Part shown: one piece after another, positions 1 to 7,846 of the stretch
How the letters are laid out: each line of letters opens with the position of its first letter
How positions within the stretch are numbered: position 1 is the first letter of the stretch
Assembly (NCBI GenBank): GCA_964453665.1
Contig: CAYVQT010000015.1
Coordinates: 1-57,100, forward strand
Source of the DNA: DAOUTY01 sp964453665
GTDB lineage: Bacteria; Chloroflexota; Dehalococcoidia; SZUA-161
Direction of reading: 5' to 3'
Length of the DNA stretch: 57,100 nt
Made by a program: the position numbers and the translations under genes
Notes under the pieces: model-generated
What the model saw: the letters and a program-made list of their open reading frames with translations, nothing else
Told to the model about the DNA's origin: nothing
The model's database searches: none

Positions 1-182
1 TTACCATAATTATACCACAATTATACGAATACTTATATGTTACATGGTACTAGTTGAACATACCACAATAAATCCTGTGTTGTCCGAACCACCTGTAAAA
101 ACGTAAAAACGGGAATGGCGCTAAATTCCTCTATTTGATAATATGGTAGCTATTACGGCCATGCGATCTTTATAGCATACCC
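1..182. other. AT-rich upstream region, no gene seen
   Basis: No open frame, RNA fold or clear sigma-70 promoter could be supported here. The stretch is visibly AT-rich compared with the genes that follow, and it precedes the DUF166 gene on the + strand. Confidence 0.5.
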
Positions 183-959
183 ATGAAGATACTTGTTGTC
201 ACCCAGGGGCCTTACGGTGAGAGAATAGCGCGGAATCTGCGGGAGAATGCGCCCTCAGGCTGGACAGTCGAGGAGGTTGCCCTGCCAAAGGCTTTGCCTC
301 CCCTCATCGACGACCCCGATGAATTCCTGCCAGCGACCATGCCCGAGGCCGACCTGTTGATCGCAGCGGGGGAGTCACCGGGAGCCGCTCAGCTCATTCT
401 CGATATCGTGGAAAGCTCCGGCGCCCACTCCGTAATCGCCCCTATAGACAACAGCGCCTGGCTGCCCCAGGGCCTCGCCAATCAACTGAAGAGAGAGCTG
501 TCAGCGAAGAACATCTCCGTAGCCTTCCCCAAACCATTCTGCAGCCTCACCGAAGCCAGCTACGGATACCGCGGCAGTGCCCAGCCCTACGATGATGAGC
601 TTATCTCCAACTTCGCCCATTACTTCGGCAGGCCCAAACTGAAGATCACGGTCAACCCCGATACCAGGTTGATAGAGCAGGTAGAGGTAGAGAGGAACTC
701 GGCCTGCGGTTCAGTTGCGCATACTGCAAAGCAGTTGATCGGTCTCTCCGCAGACGAGGCCGACACCAAAGCCGGACTCATCCTGCACCATTACCCCTGC
801 CTCTGCTCTATGAACCAGGAGCAGATCGACGATAAGCTATACGATACCCTGATGCACGTCAGCGGCTACATCATCAATGAGGAAGTAGCGGAGCAGGTCA
901 AGCCCTTCAAGACTCCTCCCCAGTACCTCACCCCCAGCGAGTACGTAGATGACAAGTGA
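183..959 (+). CDS. DUF166 family protein
   Basis: This 258-residue soluble protein matches the DUF166 family (Pfam PF02593), found mainly in archaea and anaerobic bacteria; its biochemical role is not established. The recognition rests on the N-terminal start KILVVTQGPYGERIARNL and on a conserved C-terminal block with C175-G-S, then A..L.GLS, KAGL and H202-H203-Y-P-C206-L-C208. These Cys/His residues could bind a metal or a cluster, which is inference. There is no signal peptide or membrane segment. The next gene starts 57 bases downstream on the same strand, so co-transcription with the ABC exporter is possible. The family assignment is from memory of the motif, and the function is left open. 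Confidence 0.8.
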   Translation: MKILVVTQGPYGERIARNLRENAPSGWTVEEVALPKALPPLIDDPDEFLPATMPEADLLIAAGESPGAAQLILDIVESSGAHSVIAPIDNSAWLPQGLANQLKRELSAKNISVAFPKPFCSLTEASYGYRGSAQPYDDELISNFAHYFGRPKLKITVNPDTRLIEQVEVERNSACGSVAHTAKQLIGLSADEADTKAGLILHHYPCLCSMNQEQIDDKLYDTLMHVSGYIINEEVAEQVKPFKTPPQYLTPSEYVDDK

Positions 960-1016
960 CATCGATTCACATACCGCTGCACCTAATAGTCATACCTGCG
1001 AAGGGCGCACTAAATC

Positions 1017-1907
1017 ATGAACGCGATCGAAGTCTCACAGGTAAGCAAGTCCTTCAGAGGCATCAGAGCGGTAAATGACCTGTCATTCACCGTGGGAACC
1101 GGCGAGGTATTCGGCATGGTCGGTCCCAATGGCGCCGGTAAGACGACTACTCTGAGGATGTCTATGGACATCATCAAGCCGGACTCAGGTGAGATAGAAA
1201 TCCTGGGTGAACACATAAACGAAGAATCTAAGAACCGAATCGGATACCTGCCGGAGGAGAGGGGGCTCTACCGGAAGATAACCGTCTCCGAATCCCTGAC
1301 CTACCTGGCAGCACTTAAGAACATGAAGGGAAGGCCGGTAAAAGACCGAACAGCCGCGCTGCTGGAGCGGGTGGATATGGTACAACACAGGAATAAGAAA
1401 ATAGAGGAACTGAGCAGGGGGATGAGCCAGATAATACAGTTCATCGCCACTATATTGCACGACCCCGAACTGATAGTACTGGACGAGCCGTTCGCCGGAC
1501 TCGACCCGGTAAATACCGAGCTCCTGAAGGGTTTTATCCTTGAACTGAAAGGCCAGGGCAAATCGATAATCCTCAGCACTCACATGATGAACCAGGTCGA
1601 GGAACTCTGCGACAGGGTTCTGATGATAAACAAGGGCCAGGCTGTACTGTATGGCGGCCTGGGTGAGATAAAGTCCAGATTCAGGAATAACTCCATATTC
1701 CTTGAGTGTGACCGTATCCCGGATGAACTCCCGGGAGTGATCGGGAGAAAGGCTCACGGGAAGTACATCGAACTCTTCCTGGATGGTCAAACCCCGCCTT
1801 TTGAGGTACTGGCGGCGCTGGTTAACAGCAGGAGCACCATTAATCGATTCGAGGTTTCAACGCCTTCGCTGAACGAGATATTCATCCAGGTTGTGAAAGA
1901 GGGTTGA
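1017..1907 (+). CDS. ABC-2 type exporter ATP-binding protein
   Basis: A 296-residue ABC ATPase of the NatA/CcmA-like exporter class. Walker A is GPNGAGKTT at residues 36-44. The signature is degenerate (LSRGMSQ instead of LSGGQ), Walker B is LIVLDEP, and the switch histidine lies in LSTHMM. After the ATPase core there is a C-terminal domain of about 80 residues, typical of drug/Na+ exporter ATPases. The stop codon overlaps the start of the permease gene (TGATG), so the two are translationally coupled and should form one transporter. The substrate cannot be told from sequence. Confidence 0.92.
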   Translation: MNAIEVSQVSKSFRGIRAVNDLSFTVGTGEVFGMVGPNGAGKTTTLRMSMDIIKPDSGEIEILGEHINEESKNRIGYLPEERGLYRKITVSESLTYLAALKNMKGRPVKDRTAALLERVDMVQHRNKKIEELSRGMSQIIQFIATILHDPELIVLDEPFAGLDPVNTELLKGFILELKGQGKSIILSTHMMNQVEELCDRVLMINKGQAVLYGGLGEIKSRFRNNSIFLECDRIPDELPGVIGRKAHGKYIELFLDGQTPPFEVLAALVNSRSTINRFEVSTPSLNEIFIQVVKEG

Positions 1908-3121
1908 TGAAGAAGACGTTGACCATACTAAGGCACGAGTTCAGACAAACCCTCAAGAGAAAAGCCTTTATTATAATGACCGTTGCACTTCCTCTAGTCC
2001 TGATGCTGGGATATGGAATATATCAAGCAGTGCAGCACTGGCATGAACCCAGCGAGCCACAGGAAGTGAAGATAGGCTACGTGGACGAGGCCGGAGGGTT
2101 TGATAAATACACAACTCAGCAGGATATCACCTTTATCCTTTACCCGAACGAGGAAAAAGCAAAGAGCGCGCTCCTGGACAGTGAAGTCGAGGAGTACTTC
2201 GTCATTGCCGCCGACTATCTCTCCAGCGGGCGCATCACCAGATACACCACGAAGAGCGAGTTTGAGGTCCCTGTCAAGATTTGGAGTAGCATAGAAGACT
2301 TCCTGCTGTCCAACTTGCTCGCCGAGGAGGTCAGTCCGGAGCTACTGGAGCGTGCCAAGATCCCGATGCAGTTGAATACAGTGGAACTGGACGAGAGCGG
2401 AGAGATAGTCTCGGCGCAGGACGATGTCACCAAGGCCATCCTGCCAGTCGTCTTCGGCATGATATTCATCTTCGCTATCTTCTTCTCCTCAGGATTCCTG
2501 CTTCAGAGCGTCAGCGAAGAGAAGGAGAACAGGGTAATCGAGATCATCCTCTCCTCCGTATCATCGAGACAGCTACTCGCGGGGAAGGTGCTGGGTCTCG
2601 GCGCCGCAGGGCTTCTTCAGGTAGCTATATGGCTTATAGCCATCAAGATTTTCGCCGATGCAGCCTCGGTCAACATTCCGGCCTTGAGCAATCTCTCTAT
2701 CCCTTCAAGTTTCCTGGCCTGGGGCATACTGTTCTTTATTATGGGCTATGCTTTGTTCGCCGCTATTTTCGCCGGCGTCGGCTCACTCGGGTCCACCGCG
2801 AGAGAATCTCAGAGCTTATCGGGCATCATCGTCCTGCCAAGTATCGTACCACTATGGTTCAGCTACTTTATAATCAGCAATCCCGAGAGCACATTCGCCA
2901 AGGCGCTTACTTTTATACCGGTCACTGCTCCGATAACAGCAATGATGAGGCTTTCCAGGGACGTCCTGTCTGTCTGGGAGATTGTCCTGAGCCTTACTAT
3001 TCTAGCGTTATCGGCCATGCTGGCAATGTGGATAGCGGCCAAGGTATTCCGCGTATTTCTCCTCATGTATGGTAAAACACCATCACTAAGGGAGATAGCA
3101 AGGTATGTAAGAGAGGCGTAG
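1907..3121 (+). CDS. ABC-2 type transporter permease (NatB-like)
   Basis: A 404-residue integral membrane protein. It has one N-terminal membrane segment (about residues 20-40), a large extracytoplasmic domain of about 130 residues, then a C-terminal block of five or six hydrophobic helices. The segment QSVSEEKENRVIEIILSSVS just after the second helix is diagnostic of the ABC-2/NatB permease family. I chose the ATG at 1907, which sits in a TGATG overlap with the ATPase stop; a TTG three bases earlier is also possible. With the upstream ATPase it forms an exporter, possibly for Na+ or a drug, but the substrate is unknown. Confidence 0.9.
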   Translation: MKKTLTILRHEFRQTLKRKAFIIMTVALPLVLMLGYGIYQAVQHWHEPSEPQEVKIGYVDEAGGFDKYTTQQDITFILYPNEEKAKSALLDSEVEEYFVIAADYLSSGRITRYTTKSEFEVPVKIWSSIEDFLLSNLLAEEVSPELLERAKIPMQLNTVELDESGEIVSAQDDVTKAILPVVFGMIFIFAIFFSSGFLLQSVSEEKENRVIEIILSSVSSRQLLAGKVLGLGAAGLLQVAIWLIAIKIFADAASVNIPALSNLSIPSSFLAWGILFFIMGYALFAAIFAGVGSLGSTARESQSLSGIIVLPSIVPLWFSYFIISNPESTFAKALTFIPVTAPITAMMRLSRDVLSVWEIVLSLTILALSAMLAMWIAAKVFRVFLLMYGKTPSLREIARYVREA

Positions 3122-3186
3122 GTCGCTAGAGTGAATAATCGAGGGGAATTTGCTTAGCAGAGACAGGAAACGAAGGCCTTCCGTCA

Positions 3187-4308
3187 TCACCAGCCGATGT
3201 TATTCCAGCCCGACTGCAAATCTCTGAATATCAAAGTGCAGTCTCCACTGACCTTGATCCAATAAGCCCTGCCGCTCACCAGCCCGGTGAGATTACTGCC
3301 TAGAGTGTCGTTCGGGTCATACATCTCCCACTCTCCATTATAGAAGCCCCAAACCCTGATCAACTTATCGGCAATGCTTGCCAGAGCTTCCTCCACCGCT
3401 GTTGGAATGTCTTCATCCAGGGGGACCCAAACATCGGGCTCAATGATAGTGAAACAGGTGTCAATTGTCAGACCAGCAACCGTAGCCGAGACAATCTGAC
3501 CTCCACCGGCCAAGCTGGGAGCCTCGAAAGTTGTGGTAAAAGCGCCTATATTGTCCGTCATTAGCCCCGGCGCATAGATCGGAGAACTGCCAATCCTGAG
3601 ATTCTCCACACCGTTAAATGGTTCAAATCCAACTCCTGTGAGATTGACTATCGTACCCGGCAAGCCGCTATAAGGAGAGACAGTCAAACCCGCCGGCTTC
3701 AGCTTGAATATCACGGCCGGGCCAGCGTTTCCTATACTATCGGCTGCGCCAACTACATTGCTATCCTGCGCTGTTAGCGGAACAATAAACTGTATGCTGA
3801 AGCCGCCTACTGAGTTGGGCATAACCGTGTCCATAAACGAACCACCGAAAGTTAAAGACACCAGGCTGGGATTCACCCAGCCTGTGCCAGTCACTGTCAC
3901 GGTCTCACCCTTATACCCGCTTGTCGGCGAGACCTTTATATTAGGCTGAGTAAGTTTAAACACGCCTGTCACCTCAACATCACCATCACCTATCACCACC
4001 GCTTGCGATCCCGTCGGAGCTGCCGGCACAGTCAGCATAGTCGCGCACATGCAGCCCGACGAGTCAATAGTAATGTCACTCGGATTCCAGGGAATACCAC
4101 CGAACGTAATATTACCTGCCACAACAGTATTACCTGGAGTCATATTGCATACACTTACCGTCACCTTCGTACCTATAGGACCAGACGACGGTGACAGGCT
4201 CACCTTAGGTTCCGCAGCATTCGATGCCACCGGAACCGCCAGTAATAGTCCGACCACTAAAACCAAAGCCAAGACCGTCCTGATTAAATTACTGACCATT
4301 TTCCTCAT
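3187..4308 (-). CDS. Secreted protein with IPT/TIG-like repeats
   Basis: A 373-residue exported protein. The N-terminus is a signal peptide: basic start, hydrophobic core at about residues 9-28, and an SNA-A cleavage site near residue 31. The mature part holds at least three Ig-like IPT/TIG repeats, each opening with a phrase such as SPSSGPIGTKVTV, SPTSGYKGETVTVTG or SPYSGLPGTIVNLTG. The C-terminal 70 residues contain a variant domain ending in LQSGWNNIGW, a type of ending I associate with cell-surface proteins of anaerobic Chloroflexota. There is no LPXTG or membrane anchor. It probably acts outside the cell in adhesion or envelope structure, which is inference. An 18-base palindrome lies about 130 bases upstream. 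Confidence 0.82.
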   Translation of the reverse strand: MRKMVSNLIRTVLALVLVVGLLLAVPVASNAAEPKVSLSPSSGPIGTKVTVSVCNMTPGNTVVAGNITFGGIPWNPSDITIDSSGCMCATMLTVPAAPTGSQAVVIGDGDVEVTGVFKLTQPNIKVSPTSGYKGETVTVTGTGWVNPSLVSLTFGGSFMDTVMPNSVGGFSIQFIVPLTAQDSNVVGAADSIGNAGPAVIFKLKPAGLTVSPYSGLPGTIVNLTGVGFEPFNGVENLRIGSSPIYAPGLMTDNIGAFTTTFEAPSLAGGGQIVSATVAGLTIDTCFTIIEPDVWVPLDEDIPTAVEEALASIADKLIRVWGFYNGEWEMYDPNDTLGSNLTGLVSGRAYWIKVSGDCTLIFRDLQSGWNNIGW

Positions 4309-4439
4309 TCAAGCCTTGTTATTTCAAACTGCCAAAATGAATAATCTCAGCACCATTTGCACGACTGACCCTGAACGCTACAAACCCTATCTTATTATAC
4401 ACTAAAAAATCCAGTTCACCGAAGTACTCCAGACTACAC

Positions 4440-4457
4440 CACTTATTAAAATAAGTG
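4440..4457. promoter_or_regulatory. Palindrome CACTTATT-AA-AATAAGTG, candidate operator
   Basis: The 18 bases form a symmetric site with 8-base arms around AA, located about 130 bases upstream of the IPT-repeat gene start at 4308 (minus strand). The half-site AATAAGT recurs in an inverted repeat at 5617-5647 ahead of the response regulator gene. A role as protein-binding site is inferred from symmetry and position only. Confidence 0.35.
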
Positions 4458-4613
4458 TGACCGGGGCTGTGAACCTGCGGAGATAGAACTCGAGGAAAGC
4501 TGGTATGCGCTTCTATTATGGCGAGGTTGATGGCCTGGCATCATCAACGCCGCTAGCCAGCGAGTCAAAGGCGCAAGGCTCTACATGCCCATGTAATCAC
4601 TGGTAAATATTTA

Positions 4614-4665
4614 GCGGGAGTAAATACCTGGAACTTTAACCGGCATTCCAGGTATTTACTCCCGC
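4614..4665 (-). terminator. Long hairpin downstream of the first 63-residue gene
   Basis: The arms 4614-4633 and 4646-4665 are perfectly complementary over 20 bases, with a 12-base loop. The hairpin sits about 40 bases past the stop codon of the minus-strand gene at 4706-4897. It lacks a clean T tract on the minus strand, so it may act as a 3' stabiliser or a Rho-type end rather than a classical intrinsic terminator. Confidence 0.55.
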
Positions 4666-4705
4666 CTCTATCAAGCACCTTACTTGCTTAGCTGGGTTCA
4701 ATCGA

Positions 4706-4897
4706 TTAAAACTTTGTAGCTATCTCACCAACGAGCTCACTGAAGAAGCTCGCCAGATTCTGGGCTATCGACGACAGACTATCCCAGAAAGTGTCCTGAT
4801 CCTGAACTACTATATTGCCTTCACCGCTGACTACCCTGGCAAATAGGTCCTTAATAAGGTCAGCGGTGCCGGTGATAGCTTCTACCAGGCTATCCAT
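4706..4897 (-). CDS. 63-residue helical protein of unknown family, copy 1
   Basis: I do not recognise this family. The protein has 63 residues, no cysteine and no signal peptide. It reads as two amphipathic helices separated by the turn SGEGNIVVQDQ. It aligns without gaps to the 63-residue protein encoded at 5105-5296, with 29 identical positions by hand count. These include L14-I15-K16, GEGN (25-28), D33, W38, SSI (42-44), QNL (46-48) and the C-terminal GEIATK (57-62). The start has a purine-rich ribosome site (AAAGG) upstream. Conservation between copies, equal length and a shared upstream block (4958-5008) argue that it is a real gene. Confidence 0.75.
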   Translation of the reverse strand: MDSLVEAITGTADLIKDLFARVVSGEGNIVVQDQDTFWDSLSSIAQNLASFFSELVGEIATKF

Positions 4898-4957
4898 TTC
4901 AGCCTACCTTTCCCACTAACTTGCTTCTAATATGGTATACGGAGTAAATACAAGCTG

Positions 4958-5008
4958 ACAATCCTACTAACGTACTTTCACAGCGAGATAATGCTCGTAC
5001 TTTCGTAA
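4958..5008 (-). promoter_or_regulatory. Duplicated upstream block of the 63-residue genes, copy 1
   Basis: This 51-base block aligns without gaps to 5354-5404. Shared elements, read on the + strand, are ACAATCCTACT, GTACTT, GATAAT and GTACTTTNGTAA. On the minus strand this gives two AAAGTAC boxes 25 bases apart, ending about 60 bases before the start codon. No good -35 hexamer is visible, which would suit an activator-dependent promoter (inference). Confidence 0.55.
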
Positions 5009-5104
5009 CCATCAATCATAAATTTAGCCACATCACTACAGCAGCTGGAAAACCCAACCGCCTTTAGGGATTGCACAACATCTCCCAACCTCAGCATCCG
5101 GCAA

Positions 5105-5296
5105 CTAGAGCTTAGTGGCGATCTCGCCAGCAAGCTGAGTTAAGAACGCTGTCAGATTCTGGACTATTGACGATATGCCTTCCCAGAGCGCTTGCTCATC
5201 CAATGCCACGACATTACCCTCTCCGTTCCCTGCAGCGATTAATAGCTGCTTTATCAGATGAACGCCATCTATGATTGCCGTCGCCAGCTGTTCCAT
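5105..5296 (-). CDS. 63-residue helical protein of unknown family, copy 2
   Basis: Paralogue of the gene at 4706-4897 with identical length and about 46 percent identity. The central GEGN turn, D33, W38, SSI, QNL and the terminal GEIATK are preserved, while the N-terminal helix is more diverged and more hydrophobic. A strong ribosome site (AAGGGGGG) precedes the ATG by six bases. The upstream block at 5354-5404 matches the one before copy 1, so gene and control region were duplicated together. There is no export signal. It could be a structural or signalling peptide, a toxin-like peptide or a membrane-surface binder; the sequence does not decide. Confidence 0.75.
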   Translation of the reverse strand: MEQLATAIIDGVHLIKQLLIAAGNGEGNVVALDEQALWEGISSIVQNLTAFLTQLAGEIATKL

Positions 5297-5353
5297 CTCA
5301 ACCCCCCTTAGTCCGATTAATCAAGAATATCGTAGCCAAGGGAGGGGAATACA

Positions 5354-5404
5354 ACAATCCTACTCATGTACTTAATTCACCTGATAATCGTTGTACTTTT
5401 GTAA
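5354..5404 (-). promoter_or_regulatory. Duplicated upstream block of the 63-residue genes, copy 2
   Basis: Gap-free counterpart of 4958-5008, ending 57 bases before the start of copy 2. On the minus strand the boxes are AAAGTAC and TAAGTAC, again 25 bases apart, followed by AGTAGGATTGT. Direct repeats at a fixed spacing are what a dimeric activator would need. The divergent LuxR-type regulator is the obvious candidate, by position only. Confidence 0.55.
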
Positions 5405-5616
5405 TATATGCTTCTCAAACATCCGTAATATTACTCTGCACTTTCATATATAAAGACACTCGCAAACATGCCAGCAGAAAAAATGGCCTGAATCCTGAAC
5501 CGTTAATCCAACATAAATCATGAATTGTAATGTGCCTGTAAGCTGTTCGTAACTCACCCGTAATGCACATGTAATCGTTTCTTAATCACGCGCGCGTACA
5601 ATGTATTATTGCCGGA

Positions 5617-5647
5617 ACTTATTTCGGGCTTATTGCGCGAAATAAGT
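5617..5647. promoter_or_regulatory. Inverted repeat ACTTATTTCG / CGAAATAAGT
   Basis: Two perfect 10-base arms (5617-5626 and 5638-5647) flank an 11-base centre, about 210 bases upstream of the response regulator gene. The half-site matches that of the palindrome at 4440-4457. It could be an operator or a transcript hairpin. Confidence 0.35.
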
Positions 5648-5856
5648 GCACCTGATGGCAGGTTTGTTGAGCGGCACGATACAATTGGTACACACAAAGA
5701 TCCGTGCTGACAGAGTATTTTCAAACCTGAAGGGGAAGGGAAGGCAAGATAGAGAGGTGAGTTTAAATCGCCGATCATTTGCATGAATATAGGAGCTTGA
5801 TACCGGTAGAGAGAGTTTTACTATTGGTCACCACTCAACCCTGTTATAAATAAGCC

Positions 5857-6612
5857 ATGCGTAAAATAGTTGTAATGATAGTCGACAGCAACCCGTTTTC
5901 ACGCTCCGGGTTACGGCAGATGCTATCCGAGCAGGACAGCCTGGAAATCCTCTCGACCATGGAATGTGAGCCGGGGCAAGACGGTGCGGAAGCAATGACG
6001 CAAATCGCAGAGAGTTATCCCGATGTAGTATTGGTAGATATCGACTATCCATCCCTGGGCGGTCTGGACCTGGGCAAGAGAATAATCCGTCATTTCCCCG
6101 GAACAAGAGTAGTGATGCTCAGCACCAATCCCTACGAAAACGACGCTGAACTATTTGAAGTCCTCAAGACCGGTGCGGTGGCTTATCTAAGGAGCAGGCA
6201 CTGCACCGCCGGGGAGTTCATAGACACGATAAAACGAGCCTCTAATGGTGAGTATCCAATAAATGACATCGTGAGCCTCAGACCTAAAGTAGCCGACCGC
6301 GTACTGAGGCAGTTTCAAGAGATGTCGTCGCTGGGAAAATCCGTAAAAGACTTAACCACTCCCCTTACCCGTAAGGAGTTACAAGTTCTTACACTTATAG
6401 CCGAGGGCAATTCAAATAAGCAGATCGCCAACCTTCTGAGCATCAGCGATCAGACAATCAAGAACCACGTTAGCGCCATACTTCGTAAGATAAACGCTAA
6501 TTACAGAGCCCATGCTGTATTCATAGCAATACGCGACGGCTTGATTTCCATTCAGACCGGTCAAGAGGAATGCAGCCCGGATAATAGCACCGTCAAGAGT
6601 CGCGCCGCCTAG
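5857..6612 (+). CDS. NarL/LuxR-type response regulator with atypical receiver
   Basis: A 251-residue protein with an N-terminal receiver (about 1-125) and a C-terminal LuxR-type helix-turn-helix (about 169-225; LTRKELQVLTLIAEG, NKQIANLL, TIKNHVSAIL). The likely phospho-acceptor is D61 in VLVDIDYP. Two usual receiver residues differ: the acidic pair is D10-S11 instead of Asp-Asp, and the Lys normally found in the GYLLK motif is Ser in AYLRS. Phosphorylation may therefore be weak or absent (inference). No histidine kinase gene adjoins it. Its divergent neighbours are the two 63-residue genes with repeated upstream boxes, which are plausible targets. Confidence 0.88.
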   Translation: MRKIVVMIVDSNPFSRSGLRQMLSEQDSLEILSTMECEPGQDGAEAMTQIAESYPDVVLVDIDYPSLGGLDLGKRIIRHFPGTRVVMLSTNPYENDAELFEVLKTGAVAYLRSRHCTAGEFIDTIKRASNGEYPINDIVSLRPKVADRVLRQFQEMSSLGKSVKDLTTPLTRKELQVLTLIAEGNSNKQIANLLSISDQTIKNHVSAILRKINANYRAHAVFIAIRDGLISIQTGQEECSPDNSTVKSRAA

Positions 6613-6698
6613 ATGAAACAACGCCAGGCAAACCGTTTGAACAAGCTCGCACCACACTCACAGCTTTCACTCAAATCAGGGGGCCTTATGTCCAAATG

Positions 6699-6730
6699 AT
6701 GAGTTGAGTGTCTACGGACACCCAACTCAT
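6699..6730 (+). terminator. Hairpin after the response regulator gene
   Basis: The arms 6699-6712 and 6717-6730 pair over 14 bases with one G-T wobble and close a four-base TACG loop. It lies about 85 bases past the regulator stop codon. No T tract follows, so an intrinsic terminator is only likely. Confidence 0.5.
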
Positions 6731-6765
6731 GCTATTATAACAATCCCGATATCTAAATGACCGCC

Positions 6766-6900
6766 TTAACTCTTCCCTATGCGGAACATCTCCGTGCCAC
6801 ATGGCGGGCAAACGCCCTGTGTCGCCGGCTTGCCGTTCTTCATCGCTATCTTTTTCGGGTCTTCACCTCACGTTTGATACGGCACACAATAAGAGCCTGC
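6766..6900 (-). pseudogene. Decayed DUF5679-type zinc-ribbon gene
   Basis: Read on the minus strand, the frame ending at the TAA at 6766-6768 encodes DPKKIAMKNGKPATQG, then VCPPCGTEMFRIGKS. This is the C-terminal half of the small DUF5679 zinc ribbon common in Dehalococcoidia. Upstream in the same frame, SYCV (the expected start of the first CxxC) is followed by an out-of-frame stretch and a TGA. The neighbouring frame still shows CRIKREVK, so small deletions explain the damage. The first zinc knuckle is lost and no in-frame start exists. A sequencing error is less likely because more than one lesion is needed. Confidence 0.65.
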
Positions 6901-7171
6901 ATTATACCACCCCTTTTTAACTAGCATGTAATAGAGTATATTCCGGCGAAATATCAATAATAAGACAGGCTTTTAGTTGCCAATCCATTCCGATTGTTAC
7001 TGAGTTGCTCCGATAAATATGTAAATATACACGCCGGAGCACTCAACAGGGAACGAGGCCGATTGAAAGGCAACCAACCAAGATGTAGAATACAGTCACT
7101 TGATGAAGTTAACGCTCAGACCTTCATCTAAAAAGCAAAGCACGACTAAGTACAGAGAGCAGGCTTAGGCA

Positions 7172-7756
7172 ATGAAAAGTATCATGACCAGAGGGGTATT
7201 GATCGTCTTCTCTTTAGGCATTCTTGCTTTCATTGTCTACACCCTGCTCGATTTCCTTATAAAGTTGTGGAGACCGCTGATTATATCGTTAACTGGAAGA
7301 GAGTATCTGGTAATACCACTGACGATTATTTTCACCATCTTGTTGATAGCCCTCGTTGGTTTCATCTTCTCTCGAAAGAATCTCTTTGACCGCTTCAGCA
7401 GTCTCTGGGCAAGAATCCCTGTCGTCAATTGGTTCCTGGGTGAGAAGAGAATTCCTCAATCGATACACGACATGCCAGGGGCTCTGGTAAGGTTTTCGGA
7501 CGGAAGCTACTACATAGCGGCTCTGGTCGGCAACCAGAAGTTCAGGAATAAAAACGGCGAATTGGAGCATATGTACAAGCTTTATTGCCCTTCAGCGCCT
7601 GTACCCTGGAGCGGCCTGCCGATTATATTCGCCAGGCGAGAACAAGTCATCCTTTTGAAGATTTCCTTTGGCGAGGTTTATGGAATCACTACCTCATTTG
7701 GAAGAAGTGCCCCGGAAATAATGGAGGAATTAAGCTTAGAAGACAACGATTCTTAA
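7172..7756 (+). CDS. DUF502-like membrane protein
   Basis: A 194-residue protein with two N-terminal transmembrane helices (about residues 8-28 and 44-66), followed by a soluble C-terminal domain. The helix pair, the linker ARIPVVNWF and the later segment PSAPVPWSGLPIIFARREQVILL resemble the DUF502 family. In that family a similar P-x-P-x-x-G-x-x-x-x-V-P-R-E-D segment follows the second helix. Function is unknown in that family. It stands alone on the + strand and converges with the phosphatase gene. The assignment is from pattern memory and moderately sure. Confidence 0.65.
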   Translation: MKSIMTRGVLIVFSLGILAFIVYTLLDFLIKLWRPLIISLTGREYLVIPLTIIFTILLIALVGFIFSRKNLFDRFSSLWARIPVVNWFLGEKRIPQSIHDMPGALVRFSDGSYYIAALVGNQKFRNKNGELEHMYKLYCPSAPVPWSGLPIIFARREQVILLKISFGEVYGITTSFGRSAPEIMEELSLEDNDS

Positions 7757-7846
7757 ATCCGGCTCCACCAGCCCAACAAATGACCTGACTACCAGCGTAA
7801 ACTTAAATGCCTGGCTGATAAACGGCTCGATGCAGATATTATTACA

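Larger units (their letters stand above)
4309..4705. other. Non-coding stretch between surface protein and small paralogue
   Basis: Nearly 400 bases with no credible gene. It holds the upstream region of the IPT-repeat protein (minus strand), a short palindrome at 4440-4457 and a long hairpin at 4614-4665, both listed separately. Confidence 0.6.
5297..5856. other. Divergent intergenic region between copy 2 and the response regulator
   Basis: About 560 bases without a credible gene between two divergently transcribed genes. It contains the conserved block 5354-5404 and an inverted repeat at 5617-5647. The rest is AT-rich and holds no RNA fold that I can support. Confidence 0.55.
6613..7171. 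other. Intergenic region with hairpin and DUF5679 remnant
   Basis: Between the regulator and the DUF502-like gene. It holds a hairpin at 6699-6730 and a decayed minus-strand zinc-ribbon gene at 6766-6900. The last 270 bases before 7172 show nothing I can name. Confidence 0.5.
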
